Positions 27,202 through 36,192 of a DNA stretch of 64,000 bases are shown piece by piece (position 1 is the first letter of the stretch; the number at the start of each line of letters is the position of its first letter). The translations under genes and the position numbers were made by a program. The stretch is taken from NCBI GenBank assembly GCA_900539835.1, contig UQDR01000009.1:4907-68906 (forward strand), read 5' to 3'. Source of the stretch: an uncultured Ruminococcus sp. (lineage in GTDB: Bacteria; Bacillota; Clostridia; Oscillospirales; Ruminococcaceae). Below the pieces are notes generated by a model. The model saw only the letters and a program-made list of their open reading frames with translations. It did no database searches and was not told the DNA's origin.

Positions 27202-27762
27202 ATGAATATAATAGAAAAATTACCTGTGTTGGAAGCAATCCTTTTTGCAGGCGGTGAACCGGTAGAAATCGATAAAATTTGTCTTTCTATAGAATCTGAT
27301 AAAAAAGAGGTTTTAAAGCTTCTGGATATGCTTTCTGAAAAGTATAAAAAAGACGACAGCGGAATTGAACTTTTAAAGCTTGATTCTTCATATCAGCTTG
27401 CGGCTAAAAAAGAATATGCCCAATATATAAAAACCGCATTGGAAATTAAGAAAAATACCGTCTTATCTCCTGCGGCAATGGAGGTTCTGGCAATAGTGGC
27501 TTATAATCAGCCCGTTACAAAAGGCTTTGTTGAGAATGTCAGAGGCGTTGATTCTTCAGGAGTAGTTAATTCATTGGTTGAAAAAAACCTTTTGGCTGAA
27601 GCAGGCAGACTTGATCTTCCCGGACGTCCTATTGCTTATAAAACTACAGATAATTTTCTTAGGAGCTTTCAGCTGACCGGACTCGGAGATCTTCCTTCCG
27701 TCCCTCAGCAGAAAGAACAGCTTACCTTTGATGAGATAGCTTCGGAAGATGACAACAATTAA
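27202..27762 (+). CDS. scpB: Segregation and condensation protein B
   Basis: A 186-residue partner of ScpA in the SMC complex. Two winged-helix domains; the family signatures are LEAILFAGGEPV at the N-terminus and AMEVLAIVAYNQPVTKG with DLPGRPIAYKTT near the C-terminus. Length is normal. It acts as a dimer binding the ScpA linker at the nucleoid. AAGGAG/AAAGGA precedes the ATG. Confidence 0.95.
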   Translation: MNIIEKLPVLEAILFAGGEPVEIDKICLSIESDKKEVLKLLDMLSEKYKKDDSGIELLKLDSSYQLAAKKEYAQYIKTALEIKKNTVLSPAAMEVLAIVAYNQPVTKGFVENVRGVDSSGVVNSLVEKNLLAEAGRLDLPGRPIAYKTTDNFLRSFQLTGLGDLPSVPQQKEQLTFDEIASEDDNN

Positions 27763-27788
27763 TAAGTAGTATTTGCTGATTGGAGATG

Positions 27789-28700
27789 ATGACAATAATA
27801 GTATTATGGATATTGCTTTCGATAATTGCTCTTATTGTTGTTCTGCTGCATTTCTCAATATCAGCATATATCAAAGTCGATGAAGACGGTTTTGAGGTAA
27901 AGCTTAAATATTTTTTCTTTACGATTTATCCGAAAAAGCCCAAAAAACAAAAGACGAAAAAATCAAAATCAATAAAAGATAATAAGAGAAAAAATGAAAA
28001 AGAATTTTCTGATGATCTTGATGATGAATTCAGCGACGTTTTTTTTGACGGAAGTGAAAATGACGGAAATAATATAGAAGACAGCAGTATTTCAGAGAAT
28101 GTTAGTGCAGATAATACAACTTATTTGGAACAACGACCTGGTCAGTGTAATGACAATAGTTCCAAGACTGAAAAGAAAAAGCCAAGGTCTAAGGCTTTGA
28201 GAAAAGAAGCTAAAAGAACAAAACAGAAAAAGACCAGTCATAAAGAAGATAAAAAAAAGAGCAAGTCGTCATCGGTTAAAGATATATATAATAAGATAAA
28301 GCCATATTTTCCAATGGGATGGAAGTATTTCAAAAAGCTTCTTAAAACTATCAGGATAACCGATGTTAAAATCGAAGTTAATGTAGGAAGGGAAGACGCT
28401 CATGAAGCAGCAGTATATTACGGTGCGGTTCAGGGTGCATTGTTCAACACATTAGGTCATATCTGCAATATGTTCAGCGTTAAAATAAAAAAAGCAAACG
28501 TTAATTGTATTTTTATAAAAAATACAATTAATGGAACTGCTGAATGTTATATTAAGGTCAGACCAAGTGCTATGATAGCAATAGCATTTTGTGTGGGCAT
28601 TAACTTCTTGTTTGTATTTTTAAAACAAAGACGGCAAAATAAAAACAAATCAGAAAATAAGATTGAAAATAATGTTGATGATTTATTGGAGGTAAAATAA
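27789..28700 (+). CDS. DUF2953 family membrane-associated protein
   Basis: About 303 residues. One N-terminal membrane helix (IVLWILLSIIALIVVLLHF) leads to a region with VKLKYFFFTIYPKKP typical of DUF2953. A long Lys/Glu/Ser-rich low-complexity insert spans about 55-165. The conserved core follows, including ITDVKIEVNVGREDAHEAAVYYGAVQG split by the usual turns, and a second hydrophobic segment near 265. The family's function is unknown, but it is regularly found between scpB and the spore gene ytfJ in spore formers, as here. The start is ambiguous between ATGs at 27786 and 27789 because the GGAG is very close. Confidence 0.82.
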   Translation: MTIIVLWILLSIIALIVVLLHFSISAYIKVDEDGFEVKLKYFFFTIYPKKPKKQKTKKSKSIKDNKRKNEKEFSDDLDDEFSDVFFDGSENDGNNIEDSSISENVSADNTTYLEQRPGQCNDNSSKTEKKKPRSKALRKEAKRTKQKKTSHKEDKKKSKSSSVKDIYNKIKPYFPMGWKYFKKLLKTIRITDVKIEVNVGREDAHEAAVYYGAVQGALFNTLGHICNMFSVKIKKANVNCIFIKNTINGTAECYIKVRPSAMIAIAFCVGINFLFVFLKQRRQNKNKSENKIENNVDDLLEVK

Positions 28701-28701
28701 A

Positions 28702-29091
28702 ATGAATGAAAACGCAAAATTAGAGGGACTTGTTAAAACCGCAATGGAAAAAGTGCATGAAATGGTTGACTGTGAAACTATAGTGGGAAAACCAATCGTT
28801 ACCGCTGACGGAACAACTATTATTCCGGTTTCAAAGGTTTCTTTCGGCTTTGCAACCGGCGGCTCGGATCTTCCGACTAAATCTACTAAAGACCAGTTTG
28901 GCGGCGGTTCCGGAGCAGGTGTAACAATCAGTCCCGTTGCCTTTATTGCTATCCACAACGGTGAAACAAAGCTGCTGCAAATGACAACAAATACACCTTA
29001 TGAAAATGCAGTTGTTAATGTTGTTCCCGATGTCGTTGACAAAATTATAGATTTTGTTGATAAAAAGACAGATAAAAAAGATAAAGAATAA
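28702..29091 (+). CDS. ytfJ: Sporulation protein YtfJ/GerW family
   Basis: A 129-residue protein matching GerW/YtfJ: TIVGKPIVTADGTTIIPVSKV, a Gly-rich loop GGGSGAG and VAFIAIHNGE. In Bacillus this protein is made in the forespore and is needed for proper germination. It starts 2 bases after the DUF2953 stop with GGAGG inside that gene. Its presence supports a spore-forming host. The C-terminus is a short Lys/Asp tail. Confidence 0.92.
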   Translation: MNENAKLEGLVKTAMEKVHEMVDCETIVGKPIVTADGTTIIPVSKVSFGFATGGSDLPTKSTKDQFGGGSGAGVTISPVAFIAIHNGETKLLQMTTNTPYENAVVNVVPDVVDKIIDFVDKKTDKKDKE

Positions 29092-29169
29092 TTTCCTTTG
29101 AATTATTTGTATTAAATGAAAATTACGGCACATTCTAATAAAGAATTTATTTGTAAAGGTGTGTCTTAA

Positions 29170-30306
29170 TTGAAAATACTTTCTTTTATATCTGCTGTAG
29201 TCTTGTCATTTTGCATGTTGGCATTTAATGCTGATGCAGTTGATTTACCTGCGGTTTCAGCAAAAGGTGCAATACTTATTGACGCCGCTACAGGCGAGAT
29301 TTTGTTTGAGAAAAACTGCAAAGAAAAGCTTCCTATGGCAAGTACCACAAAAATTATGTCGGCTATGCTTGCTCTTGAAAGCGGAAATCTTGATGAGGAA
29401 TTTGTCGTTGACAGCAATGCAATAAAAGTCGAGGGTTCATCTATGGGATTGCAGGAGGGGGATAGGGTTACTATGCGTGCCCTTGTCCACGGAATGCTTC
29501 TTCCCAGTGGTAATGACGCTGCAAATGCAGCTGCTGTGCGGATTTGCGGTTCAGTAGAAGCGTTTGTGAAGCTTATGAATGAGCGGGCAGAAGAGCTTGG
29601 TTTAAGCTCTACCCACTTTGTAACTCCCTCCGGACTTGACGATTATACAGATGAGCATTATTCTTCGGCATATGATATGGCGATTTTAGCAAAGGAAGCA
29701 TTAAAAAATCCTGACTTTCGTGAAATATGCGGAAAGTATAATGCTAAGCTTAAATTCGGAAATCCGCCCTATGAAAGATGGCTGACAAATAATAACAAAT
29801 TGCTTAATACCTGTGAGGGCGTTATCGGGGTTAAGACAGGTTTTACTGATAAAGCAAAACGGTGTCTTGTGTCGGCTTGTGAGAGAAACGGTGCTACGCT
29901 TATTTGTGTAACACTTAATGCACCAAACGATTGGCTTGATCATTCAAGGCTTTTTGATTATGGTTTTACTATGTTTGAAATGCAGAAGCTTCCTGTTGAG
30001 AGCAATAGGTTTACTGTAAATGTGGTTGGCGGAACTGAGGAAAATGTTCCATGTGGAACAAATGTTCCGAAGCTTAATATGCTCAGAGGCAAAGCTGATG
30101 AAGTAACGGCAGAAGTGAGTATAAATCATTTTCTTTATGCTCCTGTTGTTGAAAATACACAGGTGGGAAAAATAACTTATTATTATAATGGTGAAGTTAT
30201 ACACGAAGAGCCAATAGTAACATCTAAGTCAGTCGGATATAAAAAAGCTGAGGAAAAAGAAAGCTTTTTCAGCAAATGGCGTGCAAGGCTGGGAGATTTG
30301 TTTTAG
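29170..30306 (+). CDS. D-alanyl-D-alanine carboxypeptidase (DacF-like, S11)
   Basis: A 378-residue low-molecular-weight penicillin-binding protein trimming the terminal D-Ala of peptidoglycan stems. A signal peptide (to about residue 23) is followed by active-site motifs STTK in MASTTKIMSA, SGN in LPSGNDAAN and KTG in VKTGFTDKA. A C-terminal beta domain and a short amphipathic end (ARLGDLF) likely hold it at the membrane. The start is a TTG at 29170, eight bases after AAAGGTG. Its place behind ytfJ suggests a spore-cortex or vegetative wall role (DacF/DacB-like). Confidence 0.92.
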   Translation: MKILSFISAVVLSFCMLAFNADAVDLPAVSAKGAILIDAATGEILFEKNCKEKLPMASTTKIMSAMLALESGNLDEEFVVDSNAIKVEGSSMGLQEGDRVTMRALVHGMLLPSGNDAANAAAVRICGSVEAFVKLMNERAEELGLSSTHFVTPSGLDDYTDEHYSSAYDMAILAKEALKNPDFREICGKYNAKLKFGNPPYERWLTNNNKLLNTCEGVIGVKTGFTDKAKRCLVSACERNGATLICVTLNAPNDWLDHSRLFDYGFTMFEMQKLPVESNRFTVNVVGGTEENVPCGTNVPKLNMLRGKADEVTAEVSINHFLYAPVVENTQVGKITYYYNGEVIHEEPIVTSKSVGYKKAEEKESFFSKWRARLGDLF

Positions 30307-30371
30307 TTTAAAAGGGCTTAATGCCCTTACATAATATTCATGCTGTGAAGCATTAAGGAATGGTGATTGAT

Positions 30372-31106
30372 ATGGAAAAAATTAGAATCCAGAAAATTAT
30401 TGCAGAAAGCGGATATTGTTCACGCCGCAAGGCGGAGGAGCTTATTTCACAAAACAGAGTTCAGGTTAATGGACGCCCTTGCAAATTGGGAGATAAAGCC
30501 TTGCCTTTAAAAGATCTGATAACTGTAGACGGTGAGCAGATAAGGGTGCAGAAGAAAAAAGAAATGCATTACATAATGCTGCATAAACCAAGAGGTTATG
30601 TGACAACTATGAACGATGAGCTTGACAGAAAATGTGTAACCGATCTTCTCAGTGATTTTCATGACAGGGTTTATCCTATTGGAAGACTTGACAAGAATTC
30701 AGAGGGTTTGCTTTTGTTCACAAATGACGGAAAGTTTGCAAATGATATAATGCATCCGTCAAAGCACATTTCAAAGACTTATCGTGTGACAGTTCGTCCT
30801 GATATTAATGATGAACAGCTTGTGGCACTGTCTGATGGAGTTGAGATTGACGGAAAGAAAACTTTGCCGGCAACGGTAATAGTACTTGATAAACAGCCGG
30901 GACGGGTAGTTATGCAAATTACAATTCATGAGGGCAGAAACCGTCAGATAAGAAAAATGTGCGAGGCTGTGGGACTTGAGGTTGCAAGACTTAAACGAAC
31001 ATCTATCGGGCCGTTAAAGCTGGGTATGCTTAAACCGGGTGATTACCGTGAGTTGAAGCCTGATGAGTTAAGAGCGCTGAGAAATGCAATTACTAAAGCT
31101 AAATAA
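30372..31106 (+). CDS. rluB: Pseudouridine synthase, RsuA/RluB family
   Basis: About 244 residues. An N-terminal S4 RNA-binding domain (RIQKIIAESGYCSRRKAEELI) is followed by the catalytic domain with PIGRLDKNSEGLLLFTNDG, where the Asp is catalytic, and EGRNRQIRKMCEAVG. This family modifies 23S U2605 (RluB) or 16S U516 (RsuA); the scpB-linked position favours RluB. Start placed at the ATG at 30372, twelve bases after AAGGA; the ATG at 30360 touches that site. A small inverted repeat (30311-30327) without a T tract lies upstream. Confidence 0.92.
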   Translation: MEKIRIQKIIAESGYCSRRKAEELISQNRVQVNGRPCKLGDKALPLKDLITVDGEQIRVQKKKEMHYIMLHKPRGYVTTMNDELDRKCVTDLLSDFHDRVYPIGRLDKNSEGLLLFTNDGKFANDIMHPSKHISKTYRVTVRPDINDEQLVALSDGVEIDGKKTLPATVIVLDKQPGRVVMQITIHEGRNRQIRKMCEAVGLEVARLKRTSIGPLKLGMLKPGDYRELKPDELRALRNAITKAK

Positions 31107-31160
31107 TTATAAGACGTCAAGCCTTGGTTAGATTTCATTATTCAAAAGAAAAGAGCTATG

Positions 31161-31187
31161 AGAGAGCAGATTTTCTGCTCTCTTTTT
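31161..31187 (+). terminator. Intrinsic terminator after rluB
   Basis: AGAGAGCAGA (31161-31170) and TCTGCTCTCT (31174-31183), perfect 10-bp stem with a TTT loop and a T tail. It ends the scpA-rluB block. Confidence 0.92.
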
Positions 31188-31243
31188 GTATGTCTAAAAA
31201 GTGAACAAATATCATATTAAAAGTAAAAATATAAGAGTGTTAC

Positions 31244-31272
31244 TTGATATAAGACAGGAAAAATAGTATAAT
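31244..31272 (+). promoter_or_regulatory. Promoter for the carboxyltransferase operon
   Basis: TTGATA (31244-31249) and TATAAT (31267-31272), spacer 17. Confidence 0.72.
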
Positions 31273-31344
31273 TAAAATTGTATAGGTATGAGTTGCCATG
31301 TTTTAAATTCGGTAATTCTAATTAATTTGATAGGAGGAAACTGT

Positions 31345-32727
31345 ATGTCTGATTCTATTACTAATCTTGTTGAGCTTAAAGCTAAGGCTGAAGCTGATTC
31401 TGCTGCAAGAACCCGACTGACATATTTGTTTGATGAAGGTACATTTACTGAGCTTGATCCCTTTGTGACTTCTGGTTCCGATTTATCCGGAGTTATAACT
31501 GCTTATGGTTATGTTGAGGGGAATCCCGTATATGCCTTTTCACAGGATATAAACGTAAAAAAAGGTGCGCTGACAGAAGCTCAGGCTAAAAAAATTGTAA
31601 AAATTTACGACCTTGCTGCTAAAACAGGAGTACCTGTTGTGGGAATCTATGATTCTTTCGGTGCTGATTTGTCTAATGGCTGTAAGGCGCTTAATTCATA
31701 TGGCGAGCTGCTTATGTGGATGTCTAATTTATCCGGAGTTGTTCCTCAGATTTCTGTGGTTGCAGGCACTTGTGCAGGAACTGCTGCTATGCTTGCTGAA
31801 TCTGCAGATTTTGTAATTGCTTCTGAGGATTCTGAGCTTTTTGCAGCTTCAAACAGTGATATAAAGAATTCAGCTGAAAATGCCGGGAAAAACGGAACTG
31901 CTGCCATTGTTGCAAAGGATGATAAAGAGGCAGTAGAAGCAGCTAAGAATATTCTTTTGAAGCTGCCTCAAAATAACCTTTCACCTGTTCCAATGTATGA
32001 GTTTGAGCTTTCTGAAGCTGTTTTCGGAACTGACGCTGTTTCTCAGGCTGAATCGGTTTGTGATGAGGGAAGTGTAATTGAGCTTTCGGCTGATTTCGGC
32101 AAGGCTTCATACACTGCTTTGGGAAGTATCGGCGGCGCTACTGTTGGTATTGCTGCTACTAATAAGACTACAGATAAGCTTAATTCTGATGATTGCACAA
32201 AGATAGCACGTTTTGTAAGGATCTGCGATTCTTATGCTATTCCTGTTATTACATTGGTTGACACAGAAGGCTTTGAAGCAAATACAGAAACCGAGGTATC
32301 GGGAGCTGTAAGAGATATGACAAAGCTTGCTCACGCTTATTCTGAAGCAACAACGATAAAGATTTCAGTTGTTACAGGAAATGCTTATGGACCTGCATTT
32401 ATTGCTCTTGCAGGGAAGGGTGCTAATGCTGATTTGGTGTATGCACTTGAAAATGCAGTAATTTCACCTCTTGCTCCTGTTACAGCGGTTGAGTTTCTTG
32501 AACATGACCAGCTCAAGGGTGCTGATGATTTGACATCAGCAAGAAATGCGCTTGCTGATAAATATGCAAGAGAAAAAGCAAATGCGGCAATTGCGGCGCA
32601 AAACGGATGTGTGGATAATGTAATTGCTTCTTCACAGTTGAGAGATACTCTTGTAAATTCCATTGAAATCATGGCAGGTAAGAGAATTTCAAGACTTCCT
32701 AAAAAGCACAGTAACATTCAGTTGTAA
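31345..32727 (+). CDS. Acyl-CoA carboxyltransferase (transcarboxylase 12S/MmdA-like), diverged
   Basis: About 460 residues with the tandem crotonase-type halves of biotin-dependent acyl-CoA carboxyltransferases. N-half signatures: ALTEAQAKKIVKIYDLA, SGVVPQISVVAGTCAGTAA. C-half: ARFVRICDSYAIPVITLVDTEGF, VVTGNAYGPAF and the end LPKKHSNIQL. Related 12S subunits usually have about 510-520 residues and DSGGARI and CAGGAVY where this has DSFGADL and CAGTAAM, so substrate pockets have changed. The ATG at 31345 follows AGGAGG by seven bases. Biotin carrier and 5S-like genes follow in the same operon. A methylmalonyl- or propionyl-CoA substrate is plausible, not proven. Confidence 0.82.
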   Translation: MSDSITNLVELKAKAEADSAARTRLTYLFDEGTFTELDPFVTSGSDLSGVITAYGYVEGNPVYAFSQDINVKKGALTEAQAKKIVKIYDLAAKTGVPVVGIYDSFGADLSNGCKALNSYGELLMWMSNLSGVVPQISVVAGTCAGTAAMLAESADFVIASEDSELFAASNSDIKNSAENAGKNGTAAIVAKDDKEAVEAAKNILLKLPQNNLSPVPMYEFELSEAVFGTDAVSQAESVCDEGSVIELSADFGKASYTALGSIGGATVGIAATNKTTDKLNSDDCTKIARFVRICDSYAIPVITLVDTEGFEANTETEVSGAVRDMTKLAHAYSEATTIKISVVTGNAYGPAFIALAGKGANADLVYALENAVISPLAPVTAVEFLEHDQLKGADDLTSARNALADKYAREKANAAIAAQNGCVDNVIASSQLRDTLVNSIEIMAGKRISRLPKKHSNIQL

Positions 32728-32754
32728 TAAATACATAGATAGGTGGTAATTAAT

Positions 32755-33108
32755 ATGAAAAGATATAATATTACAGTAAACGGAAAAGCTTATGATGTAG
32801 CAGTTGAAGAAATTGACGGAGGTTCAGCTCCTGTTGTTTCCGCAGCACCGGCTCCTGCTGCAGCTGCGCCTGCACCGGCCGCTCCTGTAGCAGACGGCAC
32901 AAAGGTAACAGCTCCGATGCCGGGAACTATTCTTGATATTAAAGTTTCTGTAGGTGATACAGTTGAAGCAGGTCAAGCAATCATGGTGCTTGAAGCAATG
33001 AAAATGGAAAACGATGTAAATGCGCCATGCGCAGGTAAGATTCTAAGCATTAACACAACAAAGAGCTCTGCTGTTGAAACAGGTGCTGTATTAGCAGTTA
33101 TCGGTTAA
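32755..33108 (+). CDS. Biotin carboxyl carrier protein (1.3S-like)
   Basis: A 117-residue swinging-arm protein. After a short N-terminal domain (KRYNITVNGKAYDVAVEE) and an Ala/Pro-rich flexible linker, the biotinyl domain carries the modified lysine in EAMKMEND. Structure and size match the transcarboxylase 1.3S or methylmalonyl-CoA decarboxylase gamma subunit. It shuttles CO2 on biotin between the two flanking carboxyltransferases. The ATG at 32755 is set by AGGTGG; the earlier in-frame GTG lies inside that site. Confidence 0.93.
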   Translation: MKRYNITVNGKAYDVAVEEIDGGSAPVVSAAPAPAAAAPAPAAPVADGTKVTAPMPGTILDIKVSVGDTVEAGQAIMVLEAMKMENDVNAPCAGKILSINTTKSSAVETGAVLAVIG

Positions 33109-33145
33109 TAAATTCAGTATTATGCTTTTGAAAGGATTGAATTAA

Positions 33146-34543
33146 ATGGCTAAGCTAAAAATTACAGAAACTGTACTTCGTGACGCACATCAGTCACTAA
33201 TCGCCACAAGAATGTCAATGGATGAAATGCTTCCTATCCTTTCCGAAATGGATAAAATCGGATTTTATTCCGCAGAAGTTTGGGGAGGGGCAACATTTGA
33301 TTCATGTATTCGTTTTCTGAATGAAGACCCTTGGGAAAGACTTCGCACAATCAGAAAGGAAATGCCTAACACCAAGCTTCAAATGCTTTTCAGAGGACAG
33401 AATATGCTTGGTTATCGTCATTATGCTGATGACCTTGTTGAATATTTTGTACAAAAATCTATTGCCAATGGTATTGATATAATAAGAATATTTGACGCAC
33501 TTAATGACATAAGAAACCTTGAGACTGCCATTAAGGCGGCAAACAAAGAAAAAGGTCATGCACAGGTTGCTATTTCATATACGTTGGGTGAAGTGTTTAC
33601 TCATGAATATTATATGGATTATGCGAAAAGAATTGAGGAAGCGGGAGCTGATTCAATTTGTATCAAGGATATGGCGGCGCTTCTTACTCCTTATGAGGCT
33701 TCAACTCTTGTAAAGGATATTAAGTCTGTGGTTAAGATTCCGGTTCAGCTTCATACACACTATACATCAGGTCTTGCATCTATGTGTATCATGAAAGCTG
33801 TTGAAGCAGGTGTTGACGCTGTTGATACTGCAATGTCACCTTTAGCTTTGGGAACATCTCATGCGCCAACAGAATCTATTGTTGCTGCTTTTAAGGATAC
33901 AGAATATGATACAGGTCTTGATCTTGTTAAGCTTACTGAAATAAGAGAATACTTTATGGGACTTCGTCAGAAGTACATTGACAGCGGGTTGCTTGATCCT
34001 AAAATGCTTGCGACTGACGCTAATGCTCTTATTTATCAGGTTCCGGGCGGAATGCTCTCAAATCTTCTTTCACAGCTTAAACAGGCCGGCAAGGCTGATC
34101 AGCTTAATGAAGTTTTACAGGAGGTTCCGAGAGTTCGTAAGGATTCAGGTTTCCCGCCGCTTGTTACTCCTACTTCACAGATCGTCGGTACTCAGGCTGT
34201 ATTCAATGTTATTATGGGCGAAAGATATAAGACAGTCACAAAAGAATTTAAGGGACTTGTTAAGGGGGAATATGGTAAAACACCAGTTACTATAGATCCT
34301 GAGTTCCAGAAGAAAATTCTTGGTGCAGAAGAACCGATTACCTGCCGTCCGGCAGATCTTCTCAAGCCTGAGCTTGAAGATATGAAAAAAGAATGTGCAG
34401 AGTGGACAGAGCAGGAGGAAGATGTACTCACTTATGCGATGTTCCCAAAGGTTGCGCCTAAGTTCTTTGAACAGAGAAGGAATAAGCTTTATGGTGTGGA
34501 CGGAAAGCATTCCGACGCTGAAAATAAGGTTCATCCGGTTTAA
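33146..34543 (+). CDS. Pyruvate/oxaloacetate carboxyltransferase (5S/OadA-like, no biotin domain)
   Basis: A 465-residue TIM-barrel carboxyltransferase. It has ITETVLRDAHQSL with the metal-binding Asp, the substrate Arg region GGATFDSCIRFL, the reactive lysine in SICIKDMAALL and the HTH metal ligands in QLHTHYTSG. It matches OadA/PycB and the transcarboxylase 5S subunit but lacks a fused biotinyl domain, which is supplied by the preceding gene. It moves the carboxyl group between biotin and pyruvate/oxaloacetate. No membrane beta or gamma sodium-pump gene is adjacent. A terminator follows. Confidence 0.92.
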   Translation: MAKLKITETVLRDAHQSLIATRMSMDEMLPILSEMDKIGFYSAEVWGGATFDSCIRFLNEDPWERLRTIRKEMPNTKLQMLFRGQNMLGYRHYADDLVEYFVQKSIANGIDIIRIFDALNDIRNLETAIKAANKEKGHAQVAISYTLGEVFTHEYYMDYAKRIEEAGADSICIKDMAALLTPYEASTLVKDIKSVVKIPVQLHTHYTSGLASMCIMKAVEAGVDAVDTAMSPLALGTSHAPTESIVAAFKDTEYDTGLDLVKLTEIREYFMGLRQKYIDSGLLDPKMLATDANALIYQVPGGMLSNLLSQLKQAGKADQLNEVLQEVPRVRKDSGFPPLVTPTSQIVGTQAVFNVIMGERYKTVTKEFKGLVKGEYGKTPVTIDPEFQKKILGAEEPITCRPADLLKPELEDMKKECAEWTEQEEDVLTYAMFPKVAPKFFEQRRNKLYGVDGKHSDAENKVHPV

Positions 34544-34560
34544 TCAATAATTTTTACTGA

Positions 34561-34593
34561 AGAGCTTACATTAGCCTGTAAGCTCTTTGTTTT
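34561..34593 (+). terminator. Intrinsic terminator of the carboxyltransferase operon
   Basis: AGAGCTTACA (34561-34570) and TGTAAGCTCT (34577-34586), perfect stem, then TTGTTTT. Confidence 0.9.
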
Positions 34594-34639
34594 GAGTAAG
34601 ATAAAATTTTATATTAGGCAAAAATTTGGAAGGTATAAA

Positions 34640-36064
34640 ATGAAATGTTTTTCTAAAATCGTTAATCTGGGGTTTGGAATTTTGTTTTTATTTGCTGTAA
34701 TTTGTTCAGCGACAGAAATGTATTTCGTTTTGGATGAACGTATTAAATTTGCTTTTTTTACAACTTTATTTATAATAGGATTTTCTGCGGCTTTATGTTT
34801 TCTGCTTTACAAATTGGAAAAGTATTTGTCAAACCAAGAAAAGCTGTGTATAAGAATTCTATATATACTGCCGTTTGTTTTGTTGACGATTCAGATAATT
34901 TTTGCGGTATTAGTGGATTTTACTCCTAAAAATGATTTAAACTATATATGCAAAGGTGCAGAGAACTTTGTAAAGTACGGAATAGAAAATATTCATAACG
35001 GTTTGCCTGAACGTCATCAGAAATATTTTTATGTATATCCTAATAATCATATGCTTTTTCTTATAATCTCCGGATTGTATAAAATATCATATGAATTAAC
35101 GGGAGAGATTTCAAATACACTGCCGATAATATTTAACATTTCTGCACTGAATATTTCATATATTTTTATGATTGCATCAGCAAAGCTTCTGTATAATCCT
35201 TCAAAAGCCTGTATTTGTGCAATAAGAGGTTTTATGTTTATGCCTCTGATAACATATTCAGTAATGTTTTATACTGATTCACTTGCAATGCCATTTGTTT
35301 CAGCAGGTATTTATTTATATATCAGGTGCAGACATGAGAATAATACTAAAAGGTGTTATATATTTTTGGCGGCCTGCGGATCAATTATAGCTTTTGGGTA
35401 TAAGATAAAAGGCAGTGTAATAATACTTTTAGCAGCGATTATTGTAGATTTATTTTTACATAAATATTCTGCAAAGTCCGTTATTATAAAGATAACTACG
35501 CTGATTTCATCATTTGCTGTTATTGTTTTAATGTTGAACTTTGTTTCACTGAAAGTGCTTGATACATCAAAAGATGAAATAGAGAAATATGAGTTCCCGA
35601 TGGTTCATTGGATAATGATGAGCGCTGACGGCAAAGGCGGATATAATGGCGAGGACTTTCTATATACTCAGAGTTTTGAAGGATATGATAATAAAACAAA
35701 TGCTGATTTAGAAAGACTGGGCGAAAAGCTTAAAACTCAGGGTGCGTCAGGTTTTGCCGAGCATTTGTTAAACAAAATGAATTATACTTGGCATGATGGT
35801 ACATACATGACTCCTTATTATAATCCTGATAACAAATTTTTGAACGGTGATTTATTTTTAATTATTGCAGATATTCTACACTTTTCTTTGCTCATAAAAA
35901 TAATCCAAGGTTATTTAAGCAAAGCTAATAGAACAAATAATGAAGTTCAGGAAAAATCATTATTTTTAAAAATATGCTTGTGCGGGCTTTTTATATTCTT
36001 ATTGATCTGGGAGGCAAGATGCAGATATCTTGTCAGCTTTATGGCGCTGTTTGCCCTTATATAA
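34640..36064 (+). CDS. GT39/ArnT-like membrane glycosyltransferase, possibly truncated
   Basis: About 474 residues with ten or more membrane helices. Early acidic residues in VLVDFTPKNDLNYI and the loop PERHQKYFYVYPNN recall the lipid-linked sugar transferases of the PMT/ArnT (GT-C) fold, which carry catalytic acids in the first external loop. Near the end, LIWEARCRYLVSF resembles the conserved EAR(S)RY of bacterial relatives, which normally continue for at least one more helix. Here the frame stops six residues after the motif's helix, right where a structured repeat begins. Start ATG at 34640 with GGAAGG. It probably glycosylates an envelope polymer or protein; substrate unknown. Confidence 0.65.
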   Translation: MKCFSKIVNLGFGILFLFAVICSATEMYFVLDERIKFAFFTTLFIIGFSAALCFLLYKLEKYLSNQEKLCIRILYILPFVLLTIQIIFAVLVDFTPKNDLNYICKGAENFVKYGIENIHNGLPERHQKYFYVYPNNHMLFLIISGLYKISYELTGEISNTLPIIFNISALNISYIFMIASAKLLYNPSKACICAIRGFMFMPLITYSVMFYTDSLAMPFVSAGIYLYIRCRHENNTKRCYIFLAACGSIIAFGYKIKGSVIILLAAIIVDLFLHKYSAKSVIIKITTLISSFAVIVLMLNFVSLKVLDTSKDEIEKYEFPMVHWIMMSADGKGGYNGEDFLYTQSFEGYDNKTNADLERLGEKLKTQGASGFAEHLLNKMNYTWHDGTYMTPYYNPDNKFLNGDLFLIIADILHFSLLIKIIQGYLSKANRTNNEVQEKSLFLKICLCGLFIFLLIWEARCRYLVSFMALFALI

Positions 36065-36068
36065 CTTA

Positions 36069-36192
36069 GGCAAGATGTCCCCTGCCTTTTAGGCGGCAGG
36101 TAAAATTTTCGTGTTCAGTAGAGAGATTGCACTCTTACTGAACACTTTGCGTGGCATAAGCCACGCCTTGCCACGTTGAATGACGGGGCAAG
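36069..36192 (+). ncRNA. Multi-hairpin intergenic RNA or MITE-like element with alternative pairing
   Basis: Four stems lie in tandem. CCTGCC/GGCAGG spans 36081-36100. GTGTTCAGTA/TACTGAACAC spans 36111-36145, perfect 10 bp. GCGTGGC/GCCACGC spans 36149-36166, with an ATAA loop. GGCAAG (36069-36074) and CTTGCC (36167-36172) can close all three into a cloverleaf-like fold. The same CTTGCC can instead pair with GGCAAG at 36187-36192, extended by CGT/ACG. It could be a cis-regulatory switch for the DUF4317 gene, a small RNA, or an inserted repeat. I know no named family for it. Confidence 0.5.

Noticed and set aside
30311..30327. Hairpin AAGGGC/GCCCTT between dacF and rluB as a terminator
   Set aside because: No T tract follows on the plus strand, and the genes are likely co-transcribed.
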